A stretch of 39,369 nucleotides of DNA from Betaproteobacteria bacterium. GTDB taxonomy: Bacteria; Pseudomonadota; Gammaproteobacteria; Burkholderiales; SG8-41. Shown here piece by piece: positions 1-9,804 of the stretch. The stretch's first letter is position 1. Each line of letters opens with the position of its first letter. The translations under genes were made by a program, and so were the position numbers. The notes below the pieces were generated by a model. It had not been told where the DNA came from, made no database searches, and saw nothing but the letters and a program-made list of their open reading frames with translations. The stretch is from assembly GCA_025363575.1 (NCBI GenBank), contig JANYDM010000087.1, positions 1 through 39,369 of the forward strand, given 5' to 3'.

Positions 1-395
<395 letters not shown>

Positions 396-408
396 TCACT
401 GCGCATCG

Positions 409-2805
409 TCAGCGCGCCGCAGCTGCGCTCTTGACCTCGCGCGCGAGGTACAGCCAAGTCTCGACGACGGTGTCCGGATTGAGCGACAGGCTCTCGATGC
501 CTTCCTCCATCAGCCACTTGGCGAGGTCGGGATGGTCGGAAGGCCCCTGCCCGCAGATGCCGACATATTTCCCGGCTTTACGGCACGCCTGGATCGCCAG
601 GTGCAGCATGTGCTTGACCGCGGGGTCGCGCTCGTCGAAACCTTCGGCGATGATGCCGGAATCGCGGTCGAGCGCGAGCGTCATCTGCGTCATGTCGTTC
701 GAGCCGATCGAGAAGCCGTCGAAGTGCGCGAGGAACTCGTCGGCGAGGATCGCGTTCGACGGAATCTCGCACATCATGATGATGCGCAGGCCATTCTCGC
801 CGCGTTTGAGTCCGTTCTGTGCCAGCAGGTCGATCACCGTCTTCGCCTCACCCACGGTGCGCACGAACGGTACCATGATCTCGACGTTGGTCAGCCCCAT
901 GTCGTTGCGTACCTTTTTCATGGCGCGGCATTCGAGCTCGAAGCAGTCGCGGAAACTCGCAGCAATATAACGCGACGCGCCGCGGAAACCGAGCATCGGA
1001 TTTTCTTCGTGCGGCTCGTATTTGGAGCCGCCGGTGAGGCTCGAGTACTCGTTCGACTTGAAATCCGACAGGCGCACGATTACGGGCTTGGGCCAGAACG
1101 CGGCGCCCAACGTGGCGACGCCTTCGGCCAGCTTGTCGACGTAGAACGTGACGGGATCGGCATAGCCGGCCGCGTGCTGCTCCACCGCGAGCTTCAGGTC
1201 ACCGGGCAGATCCGGATAGGCGAGCACCGCCTTGGGATGCACGCCTATCATGCGCGCAATGATGAATTCCAGACGGGCGAGGCCAATGCCGTCGTTGGGC
1301 AGGCGCTGAAATTCGAAGGCGAGCTCGGGATTGCCGACGTTCATCGTGATTTTGAGGGGCGCCTTGGGCATCGCATTCAGCGACAAGTCGATCACCTCGA
1401 CTTCGAGAATGCCGCGGTAAACGAAACCGGTATCGCCTTCCGAACACGAGACCGTCACGGACTTGCCGTCTTTCAGCACGCGCGTGGCATCGCCGCAACC
1501 GACCACGGCGGGTATGCCGAGCTCGCGCGCGATAATCGCCGCATGACAGGTGCGCCCGCCGCGGTTCGTGACGATGGCCGATGCGCGTTTCATGACCGGC
1601 TCCCAATCGGGGTCGGTCATGTCGGTGACCAGCACATCGCCGGCCTGCACGCGGTCCATCTCGGCCGCGCTCTGCACGAGCTTGACCGGACCGGAGCCCA
1701 CGCGTTGACCGATCGCGCGCCCCGATGCAAGCACGTCGGACCGCTGCTTCAGGCGATAGCGGCGCAACGTATCGACCTTCTCGCTGGCTTTGACCGTCTC
1801 CGGCCGCGCTTGCAGGACGTAGAGCTTGCCGTCATTGCCATCGCGTCCCCACTCGATGTCCATGGCGCGTTTGTAGTGCTTCTCGATGATCATCGCATAG
1901 CGCGCGAGCTCTTCGATATCGGCATCGTTGATCGAAAAGCGCCGCCGTTCGGATTCCGGCACCGGGTCTGTGCGCACGGACTTGCCCGCAGCGCGCGCAT
2001 CCGTAAAAGTCATGCGCAACGCCTTGGAGCCAAGATTGCGCCGGATGATCGCCGGCCTGCCCTGCGCCAGCGCTCGCTTGTAGACATAAAATTCATCGGG
2101 ATTGACCTGTCCCTGCACCACGGTTTCGCCGAGTCCGTAAGCCGACGTAATGAATACGACCTGGTCAAACCCCGATTCGGTATCGATCGTGAACATCACG
2201 CCGCTGGCGGCAAGGTCACTGCGCACCATGCGCTGTATGCCGGCCGACAGTGCAACGTCCGCATGCACAAAATTCTTGTGCACTCGATAGGAAATGGCGC
2301 GGTCGTTATAAAGCGACGCGAATACATGTTTGACCGCATCGAGCACGCTGGCAAGGCCGTGTATGTTGAGAAAAGTCTCCTGCTGGCCGGCGAATGAAGC
2401 GTCGGGCAGGTCTTCGGCCGTTGCCGATGAGCGCACGGCGACCGACAAGTCACCGCTTGCGCCCTGCTGTAATGCCCCGTATGCCTGCGCGATGTCTTTT
2501 TCGAGCCGGGCAGGAAACGGCTGCGCCGTGATCCAGCCGCGTATGGTCGCGCCGGTTGCCGCCAGCGCTTTCACATCATCCACATCTAGCGTGACCAGCG
2601 CGCCTTCGATCCGCTTGGCGAGTCCGTCGTGCGCGAGAAAATCGCGAAAAGCCTGCGCCGTGGTGGCAAATCCGCCGGGCACGCGCACGCCGGCACTCGC
2701 GAGTTCGCCTATCATTTCGCCGAGCGATGCGTTCTTTCCGCCAACGCGTCCGACGTCCGCCATGCGCAGCTTCTCGAACCCGATGACGTATTCCGCGTTA
2801 CTCAT
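409..2805 (-). CDS. ppsA: Phosphoenolpyruvate synthase
   Basis: Converts pyruvate and ATP to phosphoenolpyruvate, AMP and phosphate, the entry step of gluconeogenesis from pyruvate. The 798-residue length is normal for the family. An N-terminal PPDK-type ATP-binding domain ([11 protein letters not shown] near residue 22) is followed by the swivelling phosphohistidine domain GGRTCHAAI. Its catalytic His is residue 421 and the regulatory Thr is residue 419, the same numbers as in E. coli PpsA. The C-terminal PEP-utilising barrel ends with [17 protein letters not shown]. The gene is divergent from ppsR, its cognate regulatory kinase/pyrophosphorylase, across a 72-bp gap. The ATG at 2805 gives the standard MSN...VIGFEKLRM start. 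Confidence 0.97.
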   Translation of the reverse strand: MSNAEYVIGFEKLRMADVGRVGGKNASLGEMIGELASAGVRVPGGFATTAQAFRDFLAHDGLAKRIEGALVTLDVDDVKALAATGATIRGWITAQPFPARLEKDIAQAYGALQQGASGDLSVAVRSSATAEDLPDASFAGQQETFLNIHGLASVLDAVKHVFASLYNDRAISYRVHKNFVHADVALSAGIQRMVRSDLAASGVMFTIDTESGFDQVVFITSAYGLGETVVQGQVNPDEFYVYKRALAQGRPAIIRRNLGSKALRMTFTDARAAGKSVRTDPVPESERRRFSINDADIEELARYAMIIEKHYKRAMDIEWGRDGNDGKLYVLQARPETVKASEKVDTLRRYRLKQRSDVLASGRAIGQRVGSGPVKLVQSAAEMDRVQAGDVLVTDMTDPDWEPVMKRASAIVTNRGGRTCHAAIIARELGIPAVVGCGDATRVLKDGKSVTVSCSEGDTGFVYRGILEVEVIDLSLNAMPKAPLKITMNVGNPELAFEFQRLPNDGIGLARLEFIIARMIGVHPKAVLAYPDLPGDLKLAVEQHAAGYADPVTFYVDKLAEGVATLGAAFWPKPVIVRLSDFKSNEYSSLTGGSKYEPHEENPMLGFRGASRYIAASFRDCFELECRAMKKVRNDMGLTNVEIMVPFVRTVGEAKTVIDLLAQNGLKRGENGLRIIMMCEIPSNAILADEFLAHFDGFSIGSNDMTQMTLALDRDSGIIAEGFDERDPAVKHMLHLAIQACRKAGKYVGICGQGPSDHPDLAKWLMEEGIESLSLNPDTVVETWLYLAREVKSAAAAR

Positions 2806-2820
2806 TGAACACCCGTAAGT

Positions 2821-2849
2821 TTGTGCAAAGCATCAAAAGGCGTTATTTT
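2821..2849 (+). promoter_or_regulatory. Candidate sigma70 promoter for ppsR
   Basis: TTGTGC (2821-2826) and TATTTT (2844-2849) are separated by 17 bp, about 30 nt before the ppsR ATG at 2878. Both hexamers deviate from consensus, so this is a pattern-based guess. The 72-bp ppsA/ppsR gap must serve both divergent genes. No comparably convincing ppsA promoter was found in it. Confidence 0.3.
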
Positions 2850-2877
2850 ACCGATTATCGTCAGCTTGGCCACGGCA

Positions 2878-3702
2878 ATGCCTCAGCAGCGCTCTGCATT
2901 CTTCATCTCGGATCGAACCGGCATTACTGCCGAAATGCTCGGCCACAGTCTGTTGACGCAGTTCGACATGGTTTCGTTCAACGAAGTCACCCTGCCGTTC
3001 GTCGATTCGGTCGAAAAAGCGCAAGCCACGGTTCGACAGATCAATGACCAGGCAGCCCGCGACGGCACGCGTCCGCTGATATTCAGCACGCTAGTCAATC
3101 AGGACGTGTCGAGCGTGGTGGCAACCGCCAACGCGCTGTTTCTCGATTGTTTCGAGATATTCATATTGCCGATGGAAAAAGAGCTCGGCGTGCTCGCGTC
3201 GCACGCCGTAGGCCGTTCGCATAGCGCAAACGACTTCGTCAACTACCATCACCGCATCGAGGCGGTCAATTACTCGCTCAGCCATGACGACGGGGTTGCG
3301 TCGCGCGATCTCGCGGAAGCCGACGTGATCCTGGTCGGCGTCTCGCGCTGCGGAAAGACGCCGACCTGTCTTTATCTGGCCATGCAGTTCGGCATACGCG
3401 CCGCAAACTATCCGCTGGTGCCCGAAGACTTCGCGAGCATGCAGCTGCCCGGCCAGGTCAAAGCGCTGCGCAAACGGCTCTATGGCCTGACGATACAGGC
3501 CGAGCGGCTGGCAAAAATTCGCAACGAGCGGCGGCCCAACAGCACGTATTCAACGCTGTCGAATTGCGAATACGAAATAAAAGAAGCGGAAGCGCTGATG
3601 CGCCAGGAAGGCATCCCGTACCTGGACGTGACCACCAAATCGGTGGAAGAGCTCGCGACCACGATCCTGCATCAGGCAAAACTGGTCCGGCGCGTTTACT
3701 AA
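2878..3702 (+). CDS. ppsR: PEP synthase regulatory protein (kinase/pyrophosphorylase)
   Basis: A DUF299-family bifunctional enzyme. It inactivates PEP synthase by ADP-dependent phosphorylation of the Thr beside the catalytic His and reactivates it by phosphate-dependent dephosphorylation. The 274-residue product starts MPQQRSAFFISDRTGITAEM, typical of the family, and carries the P-loop-like GVSRCGKTPT at residues 154-163 followed by YLAMQFGIRAANYPL. An in-frame TTG at 2821 would add 19 residues, but the ATG at 2878 fits the family N-terminus better. The ribosome-binding site is weak in either case. Its target gene ppsA is next door and divergent. The stop overlaps the convergent RNA methyltransferase stop by 4 bp. 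Confidence 0.95.
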   Translation: MPQQRSAFFISDRTGITAEMLGHSLLTQFDMVSFNEVTLPFVDSVEKAQATVRQINDQAARDGTRPLIFSTLVNQDVSSVVATANALFLDCFEIFILPMEKELGVLASHAVGRSHSANDFVNYHHRIEAVNYSLSHDDGVASRDLAEADVILVGVSRCGKTPTCLYLAMQFGIRAANYPLVPEDFASMQLPGQVKALRKRLYGLTIQAERLAKIRNERRPNSTYSTLSNCEYEIKEAEALMRQEGIPYLDVTTKSVEELATTILHQAKLVRRVY

Positions 3703-4490
3703 GCCAGTTTCCCCGCCGTTTGCTGACGCACGCGCTCGAAAAGACAGATCGCGGCCGCCGCCGCGATATTCAGCGATTCGCTCCCACCCGGCATGGGAAT
3801 GGCCACGGTTTCATGCGCTGCCGCCAACAAGTCCGGCGAGAGGCCAGCCCCTTCATTGCCGAAAAGCAGCGCGACCTCTCCGGCCAGATCAGCGCCGAAT
3901 AGGGTGCCCTGCCCTCGCTGCGAAGTGGCGACGACGCGGCCGGCGAAGCCGGCGATCAACGCCGCGAGATCGCACTGCTCGTAAATCTTCAGCATGAAAT
4001 GCGCGCCCATTCCTGCGCGCAACACACGCGGCGACCATGCATGCACCGATGTCGTCGAGAGGAAAATCTGCTCCATGCCCGCGGCGGCCGCTGAGCGCAG
4101 AATAGAACCCAGGTTGCCCGGGTCCTGAATATCTTCGAGCATGACGCACGCGCCGATTTTTTCCGGCAGCGCGGGCGGGCGCGGCGTTTTGACCGCGGCG
4201 AGTATGCCGGTCGACGTTGCAACCGTCGACAGTTGACCGAACAACTTCTCGCTCAATATAACGGGCTCGAGGGGCGCCATGGCGGTGAGCAATCCTTGAA
4301 TTTCCGCGTTGTCCGCGCCGCTGTCGCTGAGAACGAGTTCTGCCGGCATCCCGACGTGCTCGCGATAGGCCGCGATGAGATGGACGCCGTCCAGCACTGA
4401 CAACCCGCTTTGCTTGCGCTCGCGCGATGACTGCGTCAGCTTGAGCAGGGATTTGAAGCGCGGATTATCTGCGGAAACGATGCGTTTCAT
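3699..4490 (-). CDS. SpoU/TrmH-family RNA 2'-O-methyltransferase
   Basis: Predicted SAM-dependent ribose methyltransferase of the SPOUT class acting on rRNA or tRNA; the target nucleotide cannot be told from sequence. The 263-residue product has an N-terminal substrate-binding region (residues 1-105) starting MKRIVSADNPRFKSL. The trefoil-knot motifs follow: NLGSILRSAAAAG (126-138) with the catalytic-type Arg132, LLFGNEGAGLSPD (208-220), and IPMPGGSESLNIAAA (231-245). The ATG at 4490 forms an ATGA overlap with the senA stop, suggesting translational coupling. A GTG at 4499 would add three residues. It may correspond to the RNA methyltransferase that commonly sits next to rnhB and ppsR in betaproteobacteria. 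Confidence 0.92.
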   Translation of the reverse strand: MKRIVSADNPRFKSLLKLTQSSRERKQSGLSVLDGVHLIAAYREHVGMPAELVLSDSGADNAEIQGLLTAMAPLEPVILSEKLFGQLSTVATSTGILAAVKTPRPPALPEKIGACVMLEDIQDPGNLGSILRSAAAAGMEQIFLSTTSVHAWSPRVLRAGMGAHFMLKIYEQCDLAALIAGFAGRVVATSQRGQGTLFGADLAGEVALLFGNEGAGLSPDLLAAAHETVAIPMPGGSESLNIAAAAAICLFERVRQQTAGKLA

Positions 4491-5818
4491 ACCGAGCACG
4501 TCCGGAATCCGGCGAACACGTCGCGCCGGTCAGGTGTATAGAAGTTGCGCCAGGTATTGCGCAGCAACGCGGCACTGGTCGCGAAAGAGCCGCCGCGTAA
4601 GACCCTGTGATTGCCGAACCACGGTTCGGAATACTCTTTATATGGATCGGGTTCGAAGTCCGGATATGGATTGAACCAGTCTGCAGTCCATTCCCAGACA
4701 TTGCCTGTCATTTGGCGACAGCCCCATGCGCTGTCTCCTGCCGCAAATGCGCTGACCGGAGCCACGTCGCCCGTGACGCCGTAAAGATTCGACCGCGAGC
4801 TGTCCGGGGGTTGCCCGCCCCACGGATAAATACGTTTGAGATTCTGTTCGACGGGCATCGAAGCGGCGGCATTTTCCCATTCCGCCTCAGTGGGTAAACG
4901 CCGCCCGGCCCATCGGCACCATGCGTCGGCCTCGTACCAATTGACATGCACAACCGCTGCATCGGGGCGCAACGGCTTAACTTCATCGTAAGATCTTTGG
5001 AGCCACTGCCTGTGGTCTCTGGACCAATAGGCCGGCGCCTCGGCTGCAAGCTGCGAACGCCAATGCCAGCCTTCCGCGGTCCAGAACTCGCGTCGGCGAT
5101 AGCCGCCCGCATCGACAAACGCCGCGAACTCGGCGTTGCTGACGGCAACGTGCGCGATTGCATAAGGACGCAACGCGACGCGATGCGCCCACTTTTCATT
5201 GTCGAAAACAAAATCGCCGCTGCGCGGCGCTCCCAGCATATAGTCGCCGCCTGTAATGGAGGCATCCCCGCGGCAATCGTCGCCCGCGCCGGGCGACACG
5301 GCCGCCACGCGTGGTGGCGCATAACCCAGCGTTTGCCGCGTGTACGTAAACGCCTCGCAATGCATTTCTTCGTGCGCCGCCGCGAGTTCGGTGAAATAGC
5401 GCAGGACCGGATCGGCCGGCTCGTGTTGCAGCCGTTCGAGCACGCGCTCGAGCACGGCGGCCATGTAGCGCAATACCGCGTCGAACGGCAGCAGCGGCAA
5501 TTGCCAACGCGTGGCGTGCGGCACGCGCGCCGAGTCATACAGCGAGTCCGCCTGCACAATCAGCGATGGCGCGAAATCAGCCTGTGCCCGGTAGCGCAAA
5601 CACCAGTATTCCTGAAACCACGCCAGATGCGCGATCTCCCACAAGGGCGGATTCACGATCGTCAATTGCGGACCGAGCAGACGCTGACCGTCGAGATCGG
5701 ATATCAGCGACTGCGTGCGCGCGCGCGCGGCGCGCAGCCTTTGCGCCAGGGCCGGCGCGGTCGACAATGTCGTCAGTTGGCGCGTGCGGTCCTCTGCTAT
5801 AGTTTGCGTGGCCGGCAT
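4487..5818 (-). CDS. senA: Selenoneine synthase SenA (EgtB-like non-haem iron enzyme)
   Basis: Predicted to join hercynine and a selenosugar oxidatively, giving selenoneine after breakdown of the selenoxide. The 443-residue protein has a DinB-like helical domain (about 20-165) carrying the iron ligands: His64 in EIAHLAWFQEYW, and His149 and His153 in the HEEMHCE (HX3HXE) motif. A formylglycine-generating-enzyme-like C-terminal domain (about 185-442) contains VNWYEADAWCRWAGRRLPTE, NVWEWTADW, HRVLRGGSF and a terminal GFRTC. This is the EgtB/OvoA/SenA architecture. The call of SenA over EgtB rests on the divergent SenB-type glycosyltransferase gene 26 bp away. No gamma-glutamylcysteine-handling or EgtD gene is present. 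EgtB activity remains possible. The start is the ATG at 5818; an in-frame stop lies just upstream. Confidence 0.85.
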   Translation of the reverse strand: MPATQTIAEDRTRQLTTLSTAPALAQRLRAARARTQSLISDLDGQRLLGPQLTIVNPPLWEIAHLAWFQEYWCLRYRAQADFAPSLIVQADSLYDSARVPHATRWQLPLLPFDAVLRYMAAVLERVLERLQHEPADPVLRYFTELAAAHEEMHCEAFTYTRQTLGYAPPRVAAVSPGAGDDCRGDASITGGDYMLGAPRSGDFVFDNEKWAHRVALRPYAIAHVAVSNAEFAAFVDAGGYRRREFWTAEGWHWRSQLAAEAPAYWSRDHRQWLQRSYDEVKPLRPDAAVVHVNWYEADAWCRWAGRRLPTEAEWENAAASMPVEQNLKRIYPWGGQPPDSSRSNLYGVTGDVAPVSAFAAGDSAWGCRQMTGNVWEWTADWFNPYPDFEPDPYKEYSEPWFGNHRVLRGGSFATSAALLRNTWRNFYTPDRRDVFAGFRTCSV

Positions 5819-5844
5819 GCATCCATTCTAACTTATCGCCATCG

Positions 5845-6825
5845 GTGAAAATCGCTCTCATCACGCCGGCGCGGCCCGCCGCCCATTCGGGCAACCGCAA
5901 CACAGCGCAGCGCTGGGCGTCGCTGCTGCGCGAGCTGGGCCATCGCGTTCGCGTGCAACTCGAGTGGGACGGCAAGCCGGTGGACCTGATGATTGCCTTG
6001 CATGCAAGGCGCAGCCATGCGTCGATAACCGCATTTGCCGCCGCTTGTCCAGAGCGTCCGCTGGTTGTCATTTTGACGGGCACTGACCTGTACGGCGACA
6101 TCCGCGTCGACGCCATGGCTAAATTATCATTGCGCCTGGCGACGCGGCTCGTGGTATTGCAGGACGCCGGTCTCGATGAACTAGCGCCCGCTTTGCGGCG
6201 GAAAACCCGTGTTATCTACCAATCGACGCAGCGCATCAAACCGGCTCCGCCGCTTGTATCATGCTTTGAGGTCTGCGTCAGCGGCCATTTACGTGAAGTC
6301 AAAGATCCCTTCCGGCTGGCGGCGGCATTGGCGCATCTTCCAGCGCACAGCCGCGTGCGCGCCACGCAGCTCGGCGGCGCCATGAGCGCGGCGATGAAAC
6401 GTACGGCACAGGGCTGGCAGCGGCGGGAACCGCGCTATCGCTGGCTTGGTGAGCTGGCGCATGGCCGCGCCTTGCGCCAGCTTGCGCGGGCCCGCCTTCT
6501 CGTAATCAGCTCGCGTTTGGAGGGCGGTGCCAACGTCATAAGCGAGGCGCTGGCGGCAGGCGTGCCGGTTATCGCATCGCGCGTCGCCGGCAATATCGGC
6601 ATGCTTGGCAACGACTATGCAGGTTATTACTCGTTCGGCAACGAGCGCGCGCTGGCACGAATGGTATGGCGCGCGGAATCCGACCGACTGTTTTATTCCA
6701 GGCTGCGCCGTCAGTGCGCAGCACGCCGCTCACTGACCGCGCGCGGGCGCGAGAAAAACGCATTGCGCCGGCTGCTGCGCGAACTGCAGCCGCAACGCAA
6801 AGACTCAGATATTTTCCAGCAGTAG
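5845..6825 (+). CDS. senB: Selenosugar synthase SenB (TIGR04348-type glycosyltransferase)
   Basis: Predicted to make a 1-seleno-sugar from a UDP-N-acetylhexosamine and selenophosphate, the first committed step to selenoneine. The 326-residue GT-B-fold protein starts [10 protein letters not shown] with an N-terminal nucleotide-type Rossmann fold, carries [10 protein letters not shown] (77-86) which I associate with the TIGR04348 family, and has the GT4-like acceptor/donor site [20 protein letters not shown] (223-242) with Glu226 and Glu234. The start codon is GTG at 5845 with no clear Shine-Dalgarno sequence. The gene is divergent from senA with only 26 bp between starts, so promoters must lie inside the coding regions. 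Its 3' end overlaps convergent rnhB by 21 bp. A generic glycosyltransferase role is the alternative if senA were an EgtB. Confidence 0.85.
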   Translation: MKIALITPARPAAHSGNRNTAQRWASLLRELGHRVRVQLEWDGKPVDLMIALHARRSHASITAFAAACPERPLVVILTGTDLYGDIRVDAMAKLSLRLATRLVVLQDAGLDELAPALRRKTRVIYQSTQRIKPAPPLVSCFEVCVSGHLREVKDPFRLAAALAHLPAHSRVRATQLGGAMSAAMKRTAQGWQRREPRYRWLGELAHGRALRQLARARLLVISSRLEGGANVISEALAAGVPVIASRVAGNIGMLGNDYAGYYSFGNERALARMVWRAESDRLFYSRLRRQCAARRSLTARGREKNALRRLLRELQPQRKDSDIFQQ

Positions 6826-7401
6826 CCGAACGGGCGCAAACGACCGCCGGTGCACCGCCGACACACCATGGATGCGCAGTGCATCCACGTGGGCGGCTGT
6901 CGGATAACCTTTATGGCGATCGAAACCGTATAGGGGAAATTGCGCGTGCAACTCCAGCATCACCGCGTCGCGTGCGGTTTTTGCGAGAATCGACGCCGCC
7001 GATATCTCAGCGACCGACGAGTCGCCGCGCACGATCGCGCGCGCCGGATGCGCGACCAATGGACAAAAAAGCCCGTCGACCAGCACTTCGCTTGGCGCGA
7101 TCCATAGCGCTTCGACCGCGCGCCGCATCGCCAGCAAAGTTGCCTGCAGGATATTCAATGCATCGATTTCTTCGACGGACGCACTGGCCACCGCCCACGC
7201 CGCCGCGCTTTGTTTGATCTTGATCGCCAGCGCGTCGCGACGGGCCGCACTCAGAGTCTTCGAATCCGCCAAGCCCCGCATGCGCGGGCGGCCCAGGATA
7301 ACGGCCGCGGCGAACACCGGACCGGCCAGCGGCCCGCGCCCCGCCTCATCGACGCCGCATCGCATGTCAACGTCACGCCTCATCGACGCCATGGTGTGCA
7401 T
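6805..7401 (-). CDS. rnhB: Ribonuclease HII
   Basis: Endonuclease that cleaves RNA in RNA-DNA hybrids and starts removal of misincorporated ribonucleotides. From the ATG at 7401 the product is 198 residues, the E. coli length. It has [13 protein letters not shown] (15-27) with catalytic Asp18 and Glu19, the VDG Asp109, and [20 protein letters not shown] (126-145) with Asp127, completing the DEDD metal site. [13 protein letters not shown] follows. The frame stays open upstream to 7482 inside lpxB, but those residues do not resemble the family. ATGs at 7392 and 7383 are also possible starts. It ends the lpx run: lpxB stops 1 bp before this start. The 3' end overlaps senB. Confidence 0.95.
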   Translation of the reverse strand: MHTMASMRRDVDMRCGVDEAGRGPLAGPVFAAAVILGRPRMRGLADSKTLSAARRDALAIKIKQSAAAWAVASASVEEIDALNILQATLLAMRRAVEALWIAPSEVLVDGLFCPLVAHPARAIVRGDSSVAEISAASILAKTARDAVMLELHAQFPLYGFDRHKGYPTAAHVDALRIHGVSAVHRRSFAPVRLLLENI

Positions 7402-7402
7402 G

Positions 7403-8572
7403 TCAGCGCTGCAGCAGCGGCAGAACCGCGCGCGCTGCCTGCCCGGCGGCACCCCGGTTGAGGCTGGCACACAGCGCCGCAAATTTGCCAGCCAGCCGCT
7501 CGCGTATTACGCGGTCACCAAGCAGATTGAGCAGCGCATCGGCGAGGTTCTGCGCTGTCGCGTCGTCCTGGATCAGTTCCGGCACGACGAATTCTCCGGC
7601 GAGAATATTGGGCAGCCCGTAATACGGCAAATAACCTTTGCCGCGCAGCAACCAGTAGCTCGCGCGCGGCATTTTGTACGTGATGACCATGGGCTTGCAC
7701 AGCAATGCTGCTTCGAGCGTGGCGGTCCCCGACGCAACCAGCACGACGTCGGCGGCGGCCATCGCCTCCTGTGCATGGCCGAACATGATGGTGAGCGGCA
7801 GGTCCGCGGCGTTGTTCCTGTAAAGCGCGGTTTCGAACTGCGCGCGCGTTTCGCGCGTCGCGAGCGGCGCCAGAAACACTGCCTCCGGCACCCGCGCGTG
7901 TATGACCTTGGCGGTTTGGATAAAAAGGTCCGCCATGTAATCAAGCTCGCTCTGGCGGCTCCCCGGCAGCATGGCGATCACCGGCAGCGCCGGCGACAAC
8001 CTGAGTTGCTCGCGGGCGGCGTCGTTGCGCGGCACGCTGTCCAGTACGTCGACCAGCGGATGGCCGACGAATGCCACGTCTATGCCCGCATCGCGATAGA
8101 TTTCTTCTTCGAACGGAAACAGCGTCAGCATCTTGGAGACCGCACGCTTGATCTTGCGCAGGCGCTCGCCGCGCCACATCCAGATGGCGGGGCTCACGTA
8201 GTGCACGGTCGGTATGCCACGCGCCTTCAGCTTCTGCTCGAGATCGAGATTGAAATCGGGCGCATCGATGCCGATGAATACGTCGGGCGGGTTTTCGAGC
8301 AGGCGGCGGCACAGCTTGCGGCGTATGCCGACGATCTCGGCAAAGTGCTTCAGCACCTCGAAATAGCCGCGCACGGCGAGTTTCTCGAGCGCGAACCACA
8401 CGTCCATGCCGGCGGCTTCCATGCGGGGCCCGCCGATGCCGACAACGGTGAGGCCGGGAACCAATTCGCGCAACGCCAGAATCAGCTGGCTGCCGATCAG
8501 ATCACCGGATGCTTCGCCAGCGACGATGGCCACGGTGCGCGGACGATGCGCGAGTTCAGCGGACAATGCCAC
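7403..8572 (-). CDS. lpxB: Lipid-A-disaccharide synthase
   Basis: GT19 glycosyltransferase that condenses UDP-2,3-diacylglucosamine with lipid X to form the lipid A disaccharide at the inner face of the inner membrane. The 389-residue length is normal. Near the N-terminus are [16 protein letters not shown] and [12 protein letters not shown]. The middle has [10 protein letters not shown] and the conserved [17 protein letters not shown] segment (read here as [13 protein letters not shown]). The C-terminal half has [18 protein letters not shown] and [14 protein letters not shown]. The start is GTG at 8572, which places the first 17 bp inside lpxA. Such an overlap suggests translational coupling of LpxA and LpxB. 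Confidence 0.96.
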   Translation of the reverse strand: MALSAELAHRPRTVAIVAGEASGDLIGSQLILALRELVPGLTVVGIGGPRMEAAGMDVWFALEKLAVRGYFEVLKHFAEIVGIRRKLCRRLLENPPDVFIGIDAPDFNLDLEQKLKARGIPTVHYVSPAIWMWRGERLRKIKRAVSKMLTLFPFEEEIYRDAGIDVAFVGHPLVDVLDSVPRNDAAREQLRLSPALPVIAMLPGSRQSELDYMADLFIQTAKVIHARVPEAVFLAPLATRETRAQFETALYRNNAADLPLTIMFGHAQEAMAAADVVLVASGTATLEAALLCKPMVITYKMPRASYWLLRGKGYLPYYGLPNILAGEFVVPELIQDDATAQNLADALLNLLGDRVIRERLAGKFAALCASLNRGAAGQAARAVLPLLQR

Positions 8573-9332
8573 GCGTCGACTGATTGAGAAAATCCACCAT
8601 CAATTGCAGCTCGGGACATTCGCCGGTTTTCGCGCCGATCTCGCGCTTGGCGTCTTCCACGCCCAGTCCTGTCTTATACAGCGTCTTATAAGCGCGCTTG
8701 ATACCGGCGATACTGTCTGCGGAGAAACCGCGGCGCTTAAGCCCTTCGGCATTCACGCCGTACGGCTGCGCCGTATTGCCCGAGGCAGTGACAAACGGGG
8801 GTATGTCCTGCAATACCACTGTGCCGATCGCGGTAATGCTGTGCGCGCCTATGCGACAGAACTGGTGGACGGCCGTAAAGCCGCCGAGTATCGCGTAGTC
8901 GCCGACGTGAACATGGCCTGCAAGCTGCGAATTGTTGGCGAATATCGTATGGTTTCCGACCTGGCAATCATGGGCGAGATGCACGTACGCCATCATCCAG
9001 TTGTCGTTGCCAAGGCGCGTCACGCCGGCGTCTTGCGCGGTGCCGCAGTTGAACGTGCAAAATTCGCGGATGGTATTGCCGTCGCCGATTTCGAGCCGCG
9101 TCGGCTCCCCCGCGTACTTCTTGTCCTGCGGCTGCTCGCCGAGTGAAACAAACTGGAAAATCCGGTTGTTCCGCCCGATACGCGTGTGCCCGGTAACGAC
9201 CGCGTGCGGCCCGATGCGCGAGCCTGCACCGATTTCGACGTGCTCGCCGATTATCGAGTATGCGCCGACCTCGACATCGGATGCGAGACGCGCACCCGCA
9301 TGTATCAGGGCTGTTGGATGTATAGCGGCCAA
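8556..9332 (-). CDS. lpxA: UDP-N-acetylglucosamine O-acyltransferase
   Basis: First enzyme of lipid A synthesis: transfers a 3-hydroxyacyl chain from acyl carrier protein to UDP-GlcNAc. The 258-residue product consists of left-handed beta-helix hexapeptide repeats (about 1-190), such as [13 protein letters not shown], and a helical C-terminal domain. The catalytic His is residue 121 in YVHLAHDC, matching E. coli His125. [15 protein letters not shown] and [13 protein letters not shown] follow. The start codon appears to be TTG at 9332, giving [10 protein letters not shown]; no ATG fits the conserved IHPTA start. It is 13 bp after fabZ and overlaps lpxB by 17 bp. Confidence 0.96.
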   Translation of the reverse strand: MAAIHPTALIHAGARLASDVEVGAYSIIGEHVEIGAGSRIGPHAVVTGHTRIGRNNRIFQFVSLGEQPQDKKYAGEPTRLEIGDGNTIREFCTFNCGTAQDAGVTRLGNDNWMMAYVHLAHDCQVGNHTIFANNSQLAGHVHVGDYAILGGFTAVHQFCRIGAHSITAIGTVVLQDIPPFVTASGNTAQPYGVNAEGLKRRGFSADSIAGIKRAYKTLYKTGLGVEDAKREIGAKTGECPELQLMVDFLNQSTRGIVR

Positions 9333-9345
9333 GGTCGCGGCCAGC

Positions 9346-9804
9346 CTACGCCGACTTGCTATCGATCGACCGCAACGTGCACATCAGGTCGGCCGTGGTG
9401 ACGATCTGCCCGTCGACTTTCGCGCAGGTCTGGAACCACCAGATCCCGCGCGCAAAGCGCTTGATTTCCGCGTGCAGCTCCAGCGTGTCGCCGGGCGTTA
9501 CCGGCTTCTTGAAGCGTGCCTTGTCAATGCCGACGAAATAATAGACCGAGCTGTCGTCGGCCTTGTGATCGTGGGTCTTGAACGTCAGGATGGCGGCTGT
9601 CTGCGCCAATGCTTCGATGATGAGCACGCCCGGCATTACCGGATGATGCGGAAAATGGCCGGTGAAAAAATGCTCGTTGATGGTTACATTTTTGACCGCC
9701 ACGATGCTCTTGCCCGGGTCGCACGACTTGACTTTGTCCACCAGCAGAAAAGGATAGCGGTGCGGCAGTAAGCCGAGTATCTGGTGTATATCCATGCTGT
9801 TCAC
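9346..9804 (-). CDS. fabZ: 3-hydroxyacyl-ACP dehydratase FabZ
   Basis: Dehydrates 3-hydroxyacyl-ACP in type II fatty acid synthesis. It competes with LpxA and LpxD for the same acyl-ACP pool, which explains its place among lpx genes. The product is 152 residues with [18 protein letters not shown] at the N-terminus. The hot-dog-fold active site is [20 protein letters not shown], with catalytic His50 and Glu64. Start choice: the GTG at 9804 overlaps the lpxD stop as GTGA and has a GGGAG ribosome-binding site six bases upstream, so I prefer it. The ATG at 9795, giving MDIHQIL, is the alternative. Confidence 0.96.
   Translation of the reverse strand: MNSMDIHQILGLLPHRYPFLLVDKVKSCDPGKSIVAVKNVTINEHFFTGHFPHHPVMPGVLIIEALAQTAAILTFKTHDHKADDSSVYYFVGIDKARFKKPVTPGDTLELHAEIKRFARGIWWFQTCAKVDGQIVTTADLMCTLRSIDSKSA

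Noticed and set aside
4487..5818. Ergothioneine EgtB or a plain formylglycine-generating enzyme
   Set aside because: A plain FGE would lack the DinB-like domain and HX3HXE iron site. EgtB is possible, but the adjacent SenB-type gene favours SenA.
7214..8587. Plus-strand frame of 457 codons opposite lpxB
   Set aside because: Shadow of lpxB and the start of rnhB; composition is Arg/His-rich with no recognisable motif.
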